Assembly: GCA_035995425.1 (NCBI GenBank)
Contig: DASYKM010000222.1
Coordinates: 37,915 to 101,914, forward strand
DNA from: CADEED01 sp035995425
GTDB lineage: Bacteria; Pseudomonadota; Gammaproteobacteria; Steroidobacterales; Steroidobacteraceae
Length of the DNA stretch: 64,000 nt
Direction: 5' to 3'
Made by a program: the position numbers and the translations under genes. Below are positions 34,377 through 43,826 of the stretch, piece by piece. Under the pieces are notes generated by a model. That model did not search any database, was not told the DNA's origin, and saw only the letters and a program-made list of their open reading frames with translations. Each line of letters begins with the position of its first letter. The first letter of the stretch is position 1.

Positions 34377-35486
34377 GTGTCGCCAACCCCCGCCCTCTCC
34401 AACTCCCGTTTTCCCGCCCTCGATCTGATGCGATTCGCCGCCGCGCTGGCGGTGACGTGTTACCACTTCGTCTCGAGTTACCCGTCCGCCGCCGATGGCG
34501 CGCAGCCGGTCATGGCCGTCGCGACTTCGTTCACCCGTTACGGTTACCTCGGCGTCGAGCTGTTCTTCATGATCAGCGGCTTTGTGATCCTGTGGAGCTC
34601 GCTCGGTCGCGACGTTCTCGCATTCGCCATCTCCCGCGTCAGCCGACTGTATCCTTCGTTCTGGGTCAGCCTGGTGTTCTCCATGCTGTGCATCACGCTG
34701 CTGGCCCGGGTCGCCCCTTCGATCGGCACGACACCATTGAACCTGCGCACCATCCTCGCGAACGCGACGATGATGCCCGCGCCCCTCAAGGCCCCGCTCA
34801 TCGAAGGCATCTACTGGACGCTCGAGATCGAGATCCGTTTCTACGCGCTGATCGTGCTCGCGCTGCTGTGCCGGCAGATGAAGCGCATCGAAGCGTGGTT
34901 GTGCCTGTGGCTCGCGGCTTCCGTCATCGCGCAGACATTCGAGGTGCCGTGGGTGGTGAAATACCTGACCCTCGCGCCCTACGGTCCTTTCTTCATCGCC
35001 GGCTGCGTCTTCTACCTGGTGTTTGCGCGCGGAATGACGGTGCTTCGCGGCGTGATGCTCGCCGTGTGCGCCGTCAGCTGCGGGTGCGCGGCGTCCTCGA
35101 ATCGCGCCGACTTCATCACGCCGGATGCGATCTCCGCGTTCGTCGTGCCCGCGTTGACCACGGCGTTTTTCGTGATTTTCCTGTTGCTCACGCTGCGGCG
35201 CGGACCGCGCGGCGAGATGGCCGTCGCGCGGCGCCTCGGCGAACTGACCTATCCGCTCTATCTGACCCATGCCTCGCTCGGCGTACTCGTCTACGCGCTG
35301 CTGCGGCCGCAGATCGGCATTGCCGCCGCCCTTGCGATCATGTTCGCGCTGGCATTCCTGGTCGCATGGGTGATCACTGTCACGGTCGATATCCCGGCGC
35401 GGAAACCGTTCGCCAATCTGCTCTATCGGATCGCCACCGCACTGCGTCTGCCAGGCCACGCGCCCGCGAAGCCAAACGCCGGCTGA
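34377..35486 (+). CDS. Acyltransferase family 3 (OafA/YrhL-like) membrane protein
   Basis: About 369 residues from a GTG at 34377; an ATG at 34428 would remove only the leader. The opening FPALDLMRFAAALAVTCYHF carries the family's RFxA and catalytic-His region. Around ten membrane segments follow, with GYLGVELFFMISGFVI and SRVSRLYPSFWVSLV as conserved blocks. Such enzymes move acetyl or other acyl groups across the inner membrane onto glycans. It lies just after a terminator and converges with the glycosyltransferase gene at 35490 (3 nt apart). I see no Shine-Dalgarno, so the start is uncertain. Confidence 0.87.
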   Translation: MSPTPALSNSRFPALDLMRFAAALAVTCYHFVSSYPSAADGAQPVMAVATSFTRYGYLGVELFFMISGFVILWSSLGRDVLAFAISRVSRLYPSFWVSLVFSMLCITLLARVAPSIGTTPLNLRTILANATMMPAPLKAPLIEGIYWTLEIEIRFYALIVLALLCRQMKRIEAWLCLWLAASVIAQTFEVPWVVKYLTLAPYGPFFIAGCVFYLVFARGMTVLRGVMLAVCAVSCGCAASSNRADFITPDAISAFVVPALTTAFFVIFLLLTLRRGPRGEMAVARRLGELTYPLYLTHASLGVLVYALLRPQIGIAAALAIMFALAFLVAWVITVTVDIPARKPFANLLYRIATALRLPGHAPAKPNAG

Positions 35487-35489
35487 TCG

Positions 35490-36875
35490 TCAGCGGAGCC
35501 GGAGCAGCAGCCGCAGCTTCGCGTATTCGGCATCGATCGCCGTCCGCTCACCTTCGTCGACGTAGGCCGCCGCGGGCGAACTGCGGATGCCGGCGATCGG
35601 CGTCGAGTGACTCTCACCGCGGGATCGCGCGAGCGTCGCAATGGCCACATCGAGCGCACGGCCTGTGTTGCGATAGCCGGTGTGCAGCTCCATCCACTGA
35701 CGCGGGCGGAAATCGCCGGTGTTCTCGAGCATGCCGCGCAGCGCGGTCGGCAATTCTTCATCACTCGCGAGCCGGCCGGTACGCTCGTTGATCAACGATT
35801 TGTTCACGCCGCGATTGCTGGCGGACACCACGATCGGCACGTCGCAGAAGAGGCACTCATAGATTCCGCGGTTGGCGCCTTCTCGCCGCGTCAGCATGAC
35901 GCCGACCCGCGACCGGCGGATCACCGCGGCCACTTCGGCGCGCGGAATGCGTTCGAAGATGGAGACGTTCGTGAGGCCCGCGCGCGCGGCCAGCTTCTCG
36001 ATGTCTTGTCGCGTGCGCCCCTCCCACGGATAGCCCACCAGTGCAATCCGCGCATTGCGTAGTCCAGCCGCCGCCAATGCGTCGAAGAACAACGCGTGAC
36101 GTTTCACCGGCGACCAGCTCGCCACCATCACGAAGTCGAATGTCTTGGGCTCGTCGGACGGCGCGAAGCTTTCGGCATCGATCCAGTCACCCGCGCCGAA
36201 CGGCAGCGGAACGAGATTGCTGCGCAAGCCTTCGATGTACCGGTAATCCACCGGATCCTGGCTCTGTACCAGCACGTCGAAGCTGTCGTGAACCAGCAGC
36301 AGGAAACTTTCGTCCTGGTAGCCCCAGGTGCTCGGCTCGACGACCAGCCGATAATTCTTCGCGATTCGCTCGATGTCGAACAACGCGACGAATGCGCGGA
36401 TCGATTCGGAGTACTGCAGATACAACACGCCCTTTTCGCCGCGCGCTGCGTCATGCATCTTCAGCACCACGAGATTTCCCTGCCGCCGGACATCATCCGG
36501 TGAGCGCGGGAATTTCATGCGCGCGGCGAAGTCGGCGCCATGACGCAGGTACTCGAGCGCATCTGCCTGCGATCGTGGCGATTGCAGATAGGAATCCCGG
36601 ATGGCGTTGGCGGACGTGCCAATCCCTGCGTTGCGCACTACTTCCGCGTGGAAATTGTTCAAATCGCGGCTGCGCGCGTGATCTTCCATGAGCCTGACCG
36701 CCTGGCAGACGACATGGGCCTGCTCGTAAGTGCGACCAGCCACGCGATAAATCCTGGCGCGGGCGCAGGCGAACGCATCGAACAGGCGCCGCAGAGACGC
36801 CGAGCCGACTGCGGCCTCCTTGAGCGCGTACTTCGAGAAACCGTACTCGCGCAACGCAGTCCGGATGGCGCTCAT
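35490..36875 (-). CDS. Glycosyltransferase (GT-B fold), last gene of the eps operon
   Basis: This 461-residue protein begins MSAIRTALREYGFSK; its ATG overlaps the stop of the polymerase gene (ATGA). The N-terminal ~150 residues are helical. The donor domain shows FDFVMVASWSPVKRHALFFD, ARIALVGYPWEGRTRQD and the block REGANRGIYECLFCDVPIVV, as in family 4 enzymes. Sequence upstream of 36875 in the same frame overlaps the polymerase gene and is not coding for this product. Substrate unknown. Confidence 0.82.
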   Translation of the reverse strand: MSAIRTALREYGFSKYALKEAAVGSASLRRLFDAFACARARIYRVAGRTYEQAHVVCQAVRLMEDHARSRDLNNFHAEVVRNAGIGTSANAIRDSYLQSPRSQADALEYLRHGADFAARMKFPRSPDDVRRQGNLVVLKMHDAARGEKGVLYLQYSESIRAFVALFDIERIAKNYRLVVEPSTWGYQDESFLLLVHDSFDVLVQSQDPVDYRYIEGLRSNLVPLPFGAGDWIDAESFAPSDEPKTFDFVMVASWSPVKRHALFFDALAAAGLRNARIALVGYPWEGRTRQDIEKLAARAGLTNVSIFERIPRAEVAAVIRRSRVGVMLTRREGANRGIYECLFCDVPIVVSASNRGVNKSLINERTGRLASDEELPTALRGMLENTGDFRPRQWMELHTGYRNTGRALDVAIATLARSRGESHSTPIAGIRSSPAAAYVDEGERTAIDAEYAKLRLLLRLR

Positions 36876-38326
36876 GAGTTTCGCGCGGCTTCTTTTTCCG
36901 TCGCCGCCGCACGCCTCCAGCGCCGCGGGCGGATCCGGCTCGCCTGATCGAACACCGACGGCTGCAGTTCCTTGCCGGCGCCGGCCGCGAACTCGAGCGT
37001 GCGTTGTTCGGCGACGCCATTCAGGCGGATCAACGCGATGACCAGTCCCGAGAGGAACCACCAGTAGATCTCGTACATGTCCATGCCGAACGCGCCGAGC
37101 ACGAGACGGATCACGAGGAATATCCAGGCGGATTTCGCGCAGGCGAGCAGCAATTCCACGTCGGCCGAATGCGCCGCGGCCGTGTCGCCCGTGAGCGCCA
37201 GCTTGCGCAGCTCCTCGCGATGCCGCTCGAGACGACGTCGCAACCGGGCCAATGCGATCCACACCGCGGACACAAATCCGATGAAGACGACGATTCCCTG
37301 GACACCGAGATTGGTCGCGATCTCGAGGTAGAGATTGTGCGTGTCCTGTTTGCGCCCGAATAGCTGCTCGCGCACGAGCGGGAACGCGCCGACACCGATC
37401 CCGAACGGATGGCTCAGGAACACCTCGCTGGCGTCGACGATGATTTCCTTGCGCTTGCCGACCGAGGTGTCCTGGCCCACTTCGGATTTATCCTCGAAGA
37501 TGCTCGTGAAGCGACCGACGTAATCGGCGGGCAACAACGGCACCGCGATCACCGCCAGCAACACGACAACCGCGAACGCGCGCGCACGACTCTTCGCGAG
37601 CCATACGAACGACACGACCGCGGCAAGAAACGCCAGATAACCGGTACGCGATCCGGTGCGGAGCACGACGTTCGTACACAGCGCCAGCTGCACGAGCAGC
37701 ATGATCTTCCACAACCGCGGAACCAGCGGATATAGATAGTAGATGAATGGCAACACGCCCAGCTGCGTCCCCGAGAACGAATTCGGATGCTCGTAGTTAG
37801 GCGTGGCGCCGTGCAGACGGGGAATCTCCTGGTTCTCCCACACCAGCGCGCCGGTGATGGTGCCGATGAGTCCTTCCAGACCCATCTTGAAGAACGCCAG
37901 CAGGAAGGCGACGAGGAACCAGCGCAACGCTCGTGGACTGGTGACGAAGGCGACGATGAACAGGCCGTACGCCGCGAATTTCACGCCGCGGTCCCAGAAC
38001 ACATCCCACGAATAGGCCGGGAACCAGGAAAACGCCACCATCATCAACATGACCGCGAGCAGGCAATATGCCCAGCGCGCGACCGCACGTTCCTGTTCGT
38101 GGCTGCGGCGAGCCACCACCGCCAGCGCGATCGGCACGAGCACGGCGCCCATGATCAGCTCGAAACGGATGTGCCCCAGCATCGGCCAGCGCACCCCACC
38201 CTGCAGGTACATGTAGAGAACGTATCCGAGGAACAGCAAGAAGACCGGCATCGCCGGCTCGACATACGTGCCGACGGGCTGCGACGCGCCGCGACGTTTC
38301 GACCTGGCTTTCATCGCGCCGGCCAT
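36872..38326 (-). CDS. O-antigen ligase / Wzy-type polymerase family protein
   Basis: A 484-residue integral membrane protein with about ten or eleven hydrophobic segments (for example PVFLLFLGYVLYMYL and FAVVVLLAVIAVPLLPADYV) and one large periplasmic loop. The Wzy_C region contains RKEIIVDASEVFLSHPFGIG and the conserved His in KQDTHNLYLEIATNLG. Proteins of this type in exosortase A loci are considered the polysaccharide polymerase. A charged C-terminal tail of ~90 residues lies in the cytoplasm. It is coupled to the glycosyltransferase gene (overlap) and lies 3 nt from the deacetylase gene. Confidence 0.9.
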   Translation of the reverse strand: MAGAMKARSKRRGASQPVGTYVEPAMPVFLLFLGYVLYMYLQGGVRWPMLGHIRFELIMGAVLVPIALAVVARRSHEQERAVARWAYCLLAVMLMMVAFSWFPAYSWDVFWDRGVKFAAYGLFIVAFVTSPRALRWFLVAFLLAFFKMGLEGLIGTITGALVWENQEIPRLHGATPNYEHPNSFSGTQLGVLPFIYYLYPLVPRLWKIMLLVQLALCTNVVLRTGSRTGYLAFLAAVVSFVWLAKSRARAFAVVVLLAVIAVPLLPADYVGRFTSIFEDKSEVGQDTSVGKRKEIIVDASEVFLSHPFGIGVGAFPLVREQLFGRKQDTHNLYLEIATNLGVQGIVVFIGFVSAVWIALARLRRRLERHREELRKLALTGDTAAAHSADVELLLACAKSAWIFLVIRLVLGAFGMDMYEIYWWFLSGLVIALIRLNGVAEQRTLEFAAGAGKELQPSVFDQASRIRPRRWRRAAATEKEAARNS

Positions 38327-38329
38327 GGA

Positions 38330-39361
38330 TCAGGTGCGGACACGTGAATTGGGCCGGCGCGCGTGTTCGCGCTGCTTCGCACGCGCACGTTTCAATCCGC
38401 CCACGACCTTGATGAAGTCCCAGAAGTCACCGCTGACACCGAATCGGCGCAGTGCGTAGATGTCGTCATACAGGTGCGCATCGAAATACGAGACGCTCGC
38501 ATTGTCGAATCCGGCGCGCAGCACCGCGCCATGAATGCGCTCGTCGTGGTCGCCGGGCGCTCCGAAAGGATAGGCAAAACTGCTCACCGCGACCTGCAAC
38601 TGCTGCTCGAGCGTCTTCTTGCAGCCCTCGATTTCCATCGACAACTCCGGGTCGGTGAGCGTCGGCAGTCGCGCATGCGTCACGCTGTGCCCGCCCACCG
38701 AGAGTCCGCCGGCGATCATCGAGCGCAATTGATGGAAGTCCACGCCACGGTATTCGGGCGGCGCCCGAGCGGGCACCGGAACCCGCGCGAGCCGCGACAC
38801 TGCCGCGATTTCTTCTTCGCGCGCGGCCTCGTGCAATTCGTGGCAGTAGTCGGCGAGCAGATTCCAGCTCGCCAGCCGTTGCGCCGCGGTCGAAAGCGCC
38901 AGCTCCAGCGCCCCGCTTCCGGTTTCGACACGCAGGGCGGGCGCGGCGCAGTTCATGAGTATGTGATGCAACTGGTCCGGCCAGTGCCAGAGCGCGCCGC
39001 GCGCAAAATCGCTGGTGATGAACGCCATCGCCGGCAAGCCGTACTTGCGCAGCACCGGGAAAGCAAGGTCGTGGAGATCGGCGTAGCCATCGTCGATGGT
39101 GATGGACACCGTGTCGGGTTGCCAGGAGATTCCTGAGCGGAGGCCGGCAGTGAGTTCCTGCATGGTCACCACGTTCGCGTGACGCGCAAGATAACTCATC
39201 TGCCGCTCGAAAGCCGCGACGCTGACGCGACGTGGAGCGGGCTCCGCGGAGAATCGGTGATACATGAGGATCAGCGGCTCGCAGCCATAGACGGCATTGA
39301 GCGCGGCGCGGCCGCCCAGGGTCGCGGCGAAACGCCACGCCGATTCGAGAAGTGCTGTCAA
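38330..39361 (-). CDS. Polysaccharide deacetylase family protein (NodB fold)
   Basis: This second deacetylase of the window has 343 residues. LILMYHRFSAEPAPRRVSV begins the domain, the catalytic Asp pair is in SITIDDGYADLHD, and the metal-binding histidines are in GGHSVTHARL. It differs from the DUF3473-type enzyme at 11313 and more resembles stand-alone deacetylases of capsule loci. No signal peptide is evident. It lies 16 nt after the CapK-like gene in the same operon. Confidence 0.88.
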   Translation of the reverse strand: MTALLESAWRFAATLGGRAALNAVYGCEPLILMYHRFSAEPAPRRVSVAAFERQMSYLARHANVVTMQELTAGLRSGISWQPDTVSITIDDGYADLHDLAFPVLRKYGLPAMAFITSDFARGALWHWPDQLHHILMNCAAPALRVETGSGALELALSTAAQRLASWNLLADYCHELHEAAREEEIAAVSRLARVPVPARAPPEYRGVDFHQLRSMIAGGLSVGGHSVTHARLPTLTDPELSMEIEGCKKTLEQQLQVAVSSFAYPFGAPGDHDERIHGAVLRAGFDNASVSYFDAHLYDDIYALRRFGVSGDFWDFIKVVGGLKRARAKQREHARRPNSRVRT

Positions 39362-39377
39362 AACGTTCTCGGCGCAA

Positions 39378-40733
39378 TCAACCGGCGCGCGCCGGCTGCG
39401 GCACCTTGCAGATGGAGAAGCGGTATTTTCCAGCCGCCGTCTGGGTGAGCGCCGCCACCTTGTTCACGATGATCGATGGTCGCCCGCCAAACACCTCGCG
39501 AAACTCGCCGAGCAACGCGGCTTCGGCGTCGGCCGAGAACGCTGGCCCCGGCACGACATTGAGCACGATCTGGTCGACAGCTTCCTGCACGATCTGCATC
39601 TGGTCGATGCCGTCGATCTTCGTCAGCGTTCTTTCGACCAGCGACACTCCCGCCACCAGCGTGCCGTCGATCTTCACCAGGAAGTCGGCCACCCGTCCGA
39701 CGATGCGCTCGAACATCGGCGCTGGTCGCCAGCAGCTGCAGGCACGCGCGGACGGCACCGCGACGTCTTCGATCCGATAGCGGATGAGCGGCATGGCGCG
39801 ATTCAACAGGTCGGTGACCACGATCTCGCCCTCTTCGCCGGCAGCGGCGGGCGAGCCGTCCGGGCGCAGGCACTCGACTAGGGCGTGCTCCCAGTTGATG
39901 TGCAGCCCTTCGTGCTTCGGGCACTCCGCGGCGATCAGTCCGACTTCCTCGCATCCGTAACGATTCGTGACCGGACAGGCGAACACGTCCTCGATCACCT
40001 TGCGCTCGGACTCGATCAGCATCATCGAGGTCGAGATGATGCCCTGGGGCCGCACGTCGTCGATGCCGCGCTTGCGCAGGAAACAGGCCAGCATGTAGAT
40101 AGAGTGCGAATGGCCGAAGATCACCTTCGGCCGGCGCCTGCGCCACATCCCCACGAACTCGTCGACCGACTGCTCGTTGAGGCCCATGGTGTCCAGGTAG
40201 ACCAGCCGGCTCAGCAGCGCATTGCGCAGGCGATCCTTGAGCGATTCGTCGGTCGGCGGGTTGCCCCAGATGGCCGCGGTGCGCACACCGAGATCGCGGC
40301 CGGCCCAGCGATCGCTGCGCATGGCAGCCGCGTTGCGAAATTCCTGGCAGCGTTTGTCGAAAAATACCGTGAGCGCGCGACCGGTCGAGCCGCCGGTGCG
40401 CGCCTCGAACAACATGCCCGGTCCGGGAGCACTGGAAAGGAACCGCTGCGCCTCGGCGCGCAGGTCCTGCTTGGAGACGAATGGCAGCGTCGCCAGATCG
40501 CGCAACGTACGGATCGGTGGCACCGCCAGGCGGCGGTAGGTTTCGCGGTAGTAATCGCAGGTCGCGACGGCGTGCGCGACGATGTCGCGCAGGCGCTCGA
40601 GCTGCTGCGCTTCGATCTTCTCGCGCGGCCAGAATTGCGAGGCTTCCAGGCGCTTGAGCTCGCGCAGGCGCTGCGATCGTTCCTTGATTTCCCAGGCCGG
40701 ATAGCCGACGTGCCTGGCGATGAGCTCCATCAT
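39378..40733 (-). CDS. CapK / phenylacetate-CoA ligase-like adenylate-forming protein
   Basis: A 451-residue protein of the PaaK-like adenylating fold. The landmarks are FEARTGGSTGRALTVFF (nucleotide-binding P-loop), GIISTSMMLIESE, NRYGCEEVGLIAAEC and PLIRYRIEDVA. Such proteins occur in capsule and exosortase A clusters, where they are thought to activate an acyl group for decoration of the glycan, perhaps for the GNAT-like or acyltransferase protein. The first of two adjacent ATGs (40733) overlaps the upstream stop, with AGAAGG just before. The acid substrate is unknown. Confidence 0.85.
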   Translation of the reverse strand: MMELIARHVGYPAWEIKERSQRLRELKRLEASQFWPREKIEAQQLERLRDIVAHAVATCDYYRETYRRLAVPPIRTLRDLATLPFVSKQDLRAEAQRFLSSAPGPGMLFEARTGGSTGRALTVFFDKRCQEFRNAAAMRSDRWAGRDLGVRTAAIWGNPPTDESLKDRLRNALLSRLVYLDTMGLNEQSVDEFVGMWRRRRPKVIFGHSHSIYMLACFLRKRGIDDVRPQGIISTSMMLIESERKVIEDVFACPVTNRYGCEEVGLIAAECPKHEGLHINWEHALVECLRPDGSPAAAGEEGEIVVTDLLNRAMPLIRYRIEDVAVPSARACSCWRPAPMFERIVGRVADFLVKIDGTLVAGVSLVERTLTKIDGIDQMQIVQEAVDQIVLNVVPGPAFSADAEAALLGEFREVFGGRPSIIVNKVAALTQTAAGKYRFSICKVPQPARAG

Positions 40734-41659
40734 GCTGCCTTCTTCGGGCGCGACAGGCCGAGCGACAACAGCGAGAGACGCGCCAGCAGTTTCCACGCCG
40801 GCACATACAGGGCGTCGTGCCGCAGTGCCGTGAATGCATCGCCAAAACCGTTGCGGTATTCGCCGTACACGACCGAGCGGAGCCGTCCGCGGCCAGCGTA
40901 GGTATCGGCATGAGCGCGCTTCAGCGTGGCCGGCGACACCGCACCGGGATGCTCTTGCGCGAACCGGTCCATGATGCGGAACGCGCATTCGTACATCGCC
41001 GGCCAGTTGCGCGTCATCTGCCCGGGCCAGATCCGGTATAGATAGGTCACCGCGTCGACGAACCGGATCTGGTAGTGCACCGAGATGCGCAGCCACAGGT
41101 CCCAATCGAGGCCCATGCGGAACTCCGTGCGGAACGCTCCGACCTTCGCGAAACATTCCTTGCGCACGATGGCCGTGCCATAAGGAATGAAGTTCGTGAA
41201 AAAGAGCTCGCGCGTGATGGCACCGCTCGGCCGCGGCATCGATGGGTCGTCCTGCGGGCTTGCGAGCTCGAGGCCGTCGGCGCCGATGTTGCGTTTGCGC
41301 GCGTACACGACGCCGACGCTTTCGCCCTGCTCGAACGCCGGCAACTGCAGTGCAAGCTTGTCGGCGGTCCACAGGTCGTCGGCGTCGCAGAATGCAATGA
41401 AACGGCCGCGCGCGAGCTCGATGCCCTTGTTGGTGGCCCGGGCCTGGCCGGCATTTTCCTGGCGCACGTAGCGCACGCGGGAATCGGCGAGAAACGGCTC
41501 GACGGCTTCGCGCGTAGCGTCCTTGGAGCCGTCGTCGATGATCAGCAGCTCGAAGTCGGTCACCGTTTGCGCGAGGACCGAACGGATCGCGCCGGCGACG
41601 TGCTCCGCCATGTTGTACGTGGCGATGACAATGCTGACGTTCGGTGTAGGTGTGGACAT
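40730..41659 (-). CDS. Glycosyltransferase family 2
   Basis: The product has 309 residues: MSTPTPNVSIVIATYNMAEH, then DFELLIIDDGSKDATRE and the metal-binding region FIAFCDADDLWTADKL (DxD as DAD). The C-terminal ~90 residues include a hydrophobic patch near a YLYRIWPGQM motif. It lies 11 nt after the preceding family 2 gene and overlaps the CapK-like gene. The ribosome binding site is weak. Confidence 0.9.
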   Translation of the reverse strand: MSTPTPNVSIVIATYNMAEHVAGAIRSVLAQTVTDFELLIIDDGSKDATREAVEPFLADSRVRYVRQENAGQARATNKGIELARGRFIAFCDADDLWTADKLALQLPAFEQGESVGVVYARKRNIGADGLELASPQDDPSMPRPSGAITRELFFTNFIPYGTAIVRKECFAKVGAFRTEFRMGLDWDLWLRISVHYQIRFVDAVTYLYRIWPGQMTRNWPAMYECAFRIMDRFAQEHPGAVSPATLKRAHADTYAGRGRLRSVVYGEYRNGFGDAFTALRHDALYVPAWKLLARLSLLSLGLSRPKKAA

Positions 41660-41670
41660 CGCAGATTGTT

Positions 41671-42663
41671 CTAGGGAGAAGGCGGCAGACCGGCGTTCGT
41701 GGCGCGACCCTCGGCGGTGGCGTCCGATCGCGACACGGCGCGCTTGGCGCGCAACAGCAGCGATACCAGGGGTGCGGGCGCGCAACTGATCAGCCACCAG
41801 GGCAACGCGCGGAAGCCATGTCCGTGGCGCAGCGCGCGCCCGAAGTAGCCACGCGCCAGCGAAAACTTCTGTTCGCGGATCGCGTGCCGGCCGGTGTCAT
41901 ACAGCTCGCGCGCCAGACGCCGCCGGATGTAACGACGCTCCGCCGGCTCGCAGTCGGCATGCTCGCGATGGATTTCTTCCCACAGCCGCGCGTTCATGTA
42001 CGGGTAGTTCGAGCTGCTGCTGATGTTGCCTTCGTGGTGGCGCAGGAAAACCAGGCACGGCCGCAGCCAGGTGAATTCCGCGCGACGCGCAATGCGCAGC
42101 CAGAGGTCGAAGTCCTGACCGCCGCGCAGCTGCGGCTTGAACAGCCCGGTCTCGGCCAGCAAGTCCTTGCGGACGATGGCGCTCGACGTCGGCACGAAGT
42201 TCTCGTGCAGCAGGTTGGCGAATACCTTGCCCTCGGCGAGTTTCGTATACCCGGCGTGCATTCCCTGCCCCGGCCGCGCGGGATCGGCGGTGCGATGGAA
42301 ATCACTGAAGCTGAAGGCGCGTCCCTCGGCGCGCATGCGATCGATCTGCAGCTCGAGGTGTTGCGGATACCAGAGATCGTCGGCGTCGAGGAAGGCGATG
42401 TATTCGCCGCGTGCCGCGAGTATGGCGATGTTGCGCGAGATCGCCGAGCCGCGGCCGGGTCCATTCAACAGCTGCACCGGCGCTCCGAACGCGCGCACCA
42501 CATCGCGGGTGTCGTCGGTCGATCCGTCGTCGACCACGATGATCTCGAAAGGCGGACGGGTCTGCGACAGCGCGCTGCGAATGGCGTCGCCAACGTACGC
42601 CCCCATGTTCTTGCAGGGAACGACCACGCTGACTTTCGGCCAATCTGCGGCGAGTTCGTTCAT
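41671..42663 (-). CDS. Glycosyltransferase family 2
   Basis: The protein has 330 residues. KVSVVVPCKNMGAYVGDAIR opens the GT-A fold; FEIIVVDDGSTDDTRDV and YIAFLDADDLWYPQHLE (DAD) follow. It is similar in layout to the neighbouring enzyme at 40730, consistent with an old duplication. Its ATG overlaps the stop of the upstream gene. Donor sugar unknown. Confidence 0.9.
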   Translation of the reverse strand: MNELAADWPKVSVVVPCKNMGAYVGDAIRSALSQTRPPFEIIVVDDGSTDDTRDVVRAFGAPVQLLNGPGRGSAISRNIAILAARGEYIAFLDADDLWYPQHLELQIDRMRAEGRAFSFSDFHRTADPARPGQGMHAGYTKLAEGKVFANLLHENFVPTSSAIVRKDLLAETGLFKPQLRGGQDFDLWLRIARRAEFTWLRPCLVFLRHHEGNISSSSNYPYMNARLWEEIHREHADCEPAERRYIRRRLARELYDTGRHAIREQKFSLARGYFGRALRHGHGFRALPWWLISCAPAPLVSLLLRAKRAVSRSDATAEGRATNAGLPPSP

Positions 42664-43826
42664 CCCACACCACCGGCGAGGCTCTCGTACAGCGCCGACT
42701 GCTTGCGGACCATCGTCTGCGCCGTGAACATCGACAGCGCGCGCTGGCGGCCACGCTCGCCATACAGACGCGCCCGCGCGCGGTCGCGCAGCAAGTCGTC
42801 CGCGCAGCGAGTCATGGACTCGATATCACCGACCGGCACCAGGTGCCCGGTCTCGGCATTCACGATCAACTCGCCATTGCCGCCGACGTCGGTGCAAACC
42901 ACGGGTTTGCCCGCGAGCATGTATTCGATCACCGTGTTCGACAATCCCTCGCTCTCCGAGAAGAGCACGCACAGGTCCGCCAGCGCGATCACCGGCATGG
43001 GGTTGGCGAGCTTGCCGGCGAAGTGAAGCTTGTCGGCGATACCGAGCGTGGCAGCGCGCGCGCGCAGCTCTTCGCGATGCGAGGTGCCGTTCTTGCCGTC
43101 GCGATCCTCGCCGACCACGATCAGGTGGCAATCCCCGAGCCGGGTCTGCAGGCTGGCGAGCATCGATAGAGCATCGTCGATGCGCTTGAGCGGGCGCAGG
43201 TTCGCCACCACCACGATGACGCGCGCGTCTTCGGCAATGCCGAATTCGCTGCGCGTCGCGACACCATTGCCCTCGCTGTCGCGCCCGATGCCGTTGTAGA
43301 TCACCTCGACGCGCTCCGGCGCAAACCCCTCGGCGCGGATGACCATCGCCCGCACTGCCTCGCAGTTCGCCACCACGCGATCCACCCACCGCGCCACGAA
43401 CCGCAGCAGGCGCAGGGTGCGCGGCGTGTACCAGAAGCCCAGGTCCCGTCGCGAGACGATGACCTTGATGCCGAGCAGCTTCAGCAGCATCGGGAAGGCG
43501 ATGGCGCTGTCGTTGAAGTAGATGTGCGCGATCACGAACCCCGAACGCCGCGCCCACCAGGCCGCCTTGAGTAGTTTGAAGATGCCGCCCGGAGCCAGCA
43601 CGCTTCGGACCCCGAGCACCTTGAGCTGTTCCGCGCGCACCCGCTCGCTGAGAAACTGCGACGGGCGCAGCAACATGATGGTGGCGGGAAACCGCCGTTG
43701 ATCGAGGTTGCGGAACAACAGCCAGAACTGCCCCTCCGTACCGGCGTGTGGATCCGGGAAATTGTCGAGGATGTACAGGATGGGCAGCTGCTCGCCGCCC
43801 TCCTTCAACCCACGCGCGGTTGCCAT
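42660..43826 (-). CDS. Glycosyltransferase family 4
   Basis: The 388-residue product starts MATARGLKEGGEQLPILYIL. The GT-B fold shows VIVSRRDLGFWYTPRTLRLL and, in the donor domain, VIVVVANLRPLKRIDDAL, CHLIVVGEDRDGK and FSESEGLSNTVIEYMLAGKP. It overlaps the upstream glycosyltransferase gene by 22 nt and the downstream one by 4. Sequence in the same frame beyond 43826 overlaps that upstream gene and is not coding. Confidence 0.88.
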   Translation of the reverse strand: MATARGLKEGGEQLPILYILDNFPDPHAGTEGQFWLLFRNLDQRRFPATIMLLRPSQFLSERVRAEQLKVLGVRSVLAPGGIFKLLKAAWWARRSGFVIAHIYFNDSAIAFPMLLKLLGIKVIVSRRDLGFWYTPRTLRLLRFVARWVDRVVANCEAVRAMVIRAEGFAPERVEVIYNGIGRDSEGNGVATRSEFGIAEDARVIVVVANLRPLKRIDDALSMLASLQTRLGDCHLIVVGEDRDGKNGTSHREELRARAATLGIADKLHFAGKLANPMPVIALADLCVLFSESEGLSNTVIEYMLAGKPVVCTDVGGNGELIVNAETGHLVPVGDIESMTRCADDLLRDRARARLYGERGRQRALSMFTAQTMVRKQSALYESLAGGVG

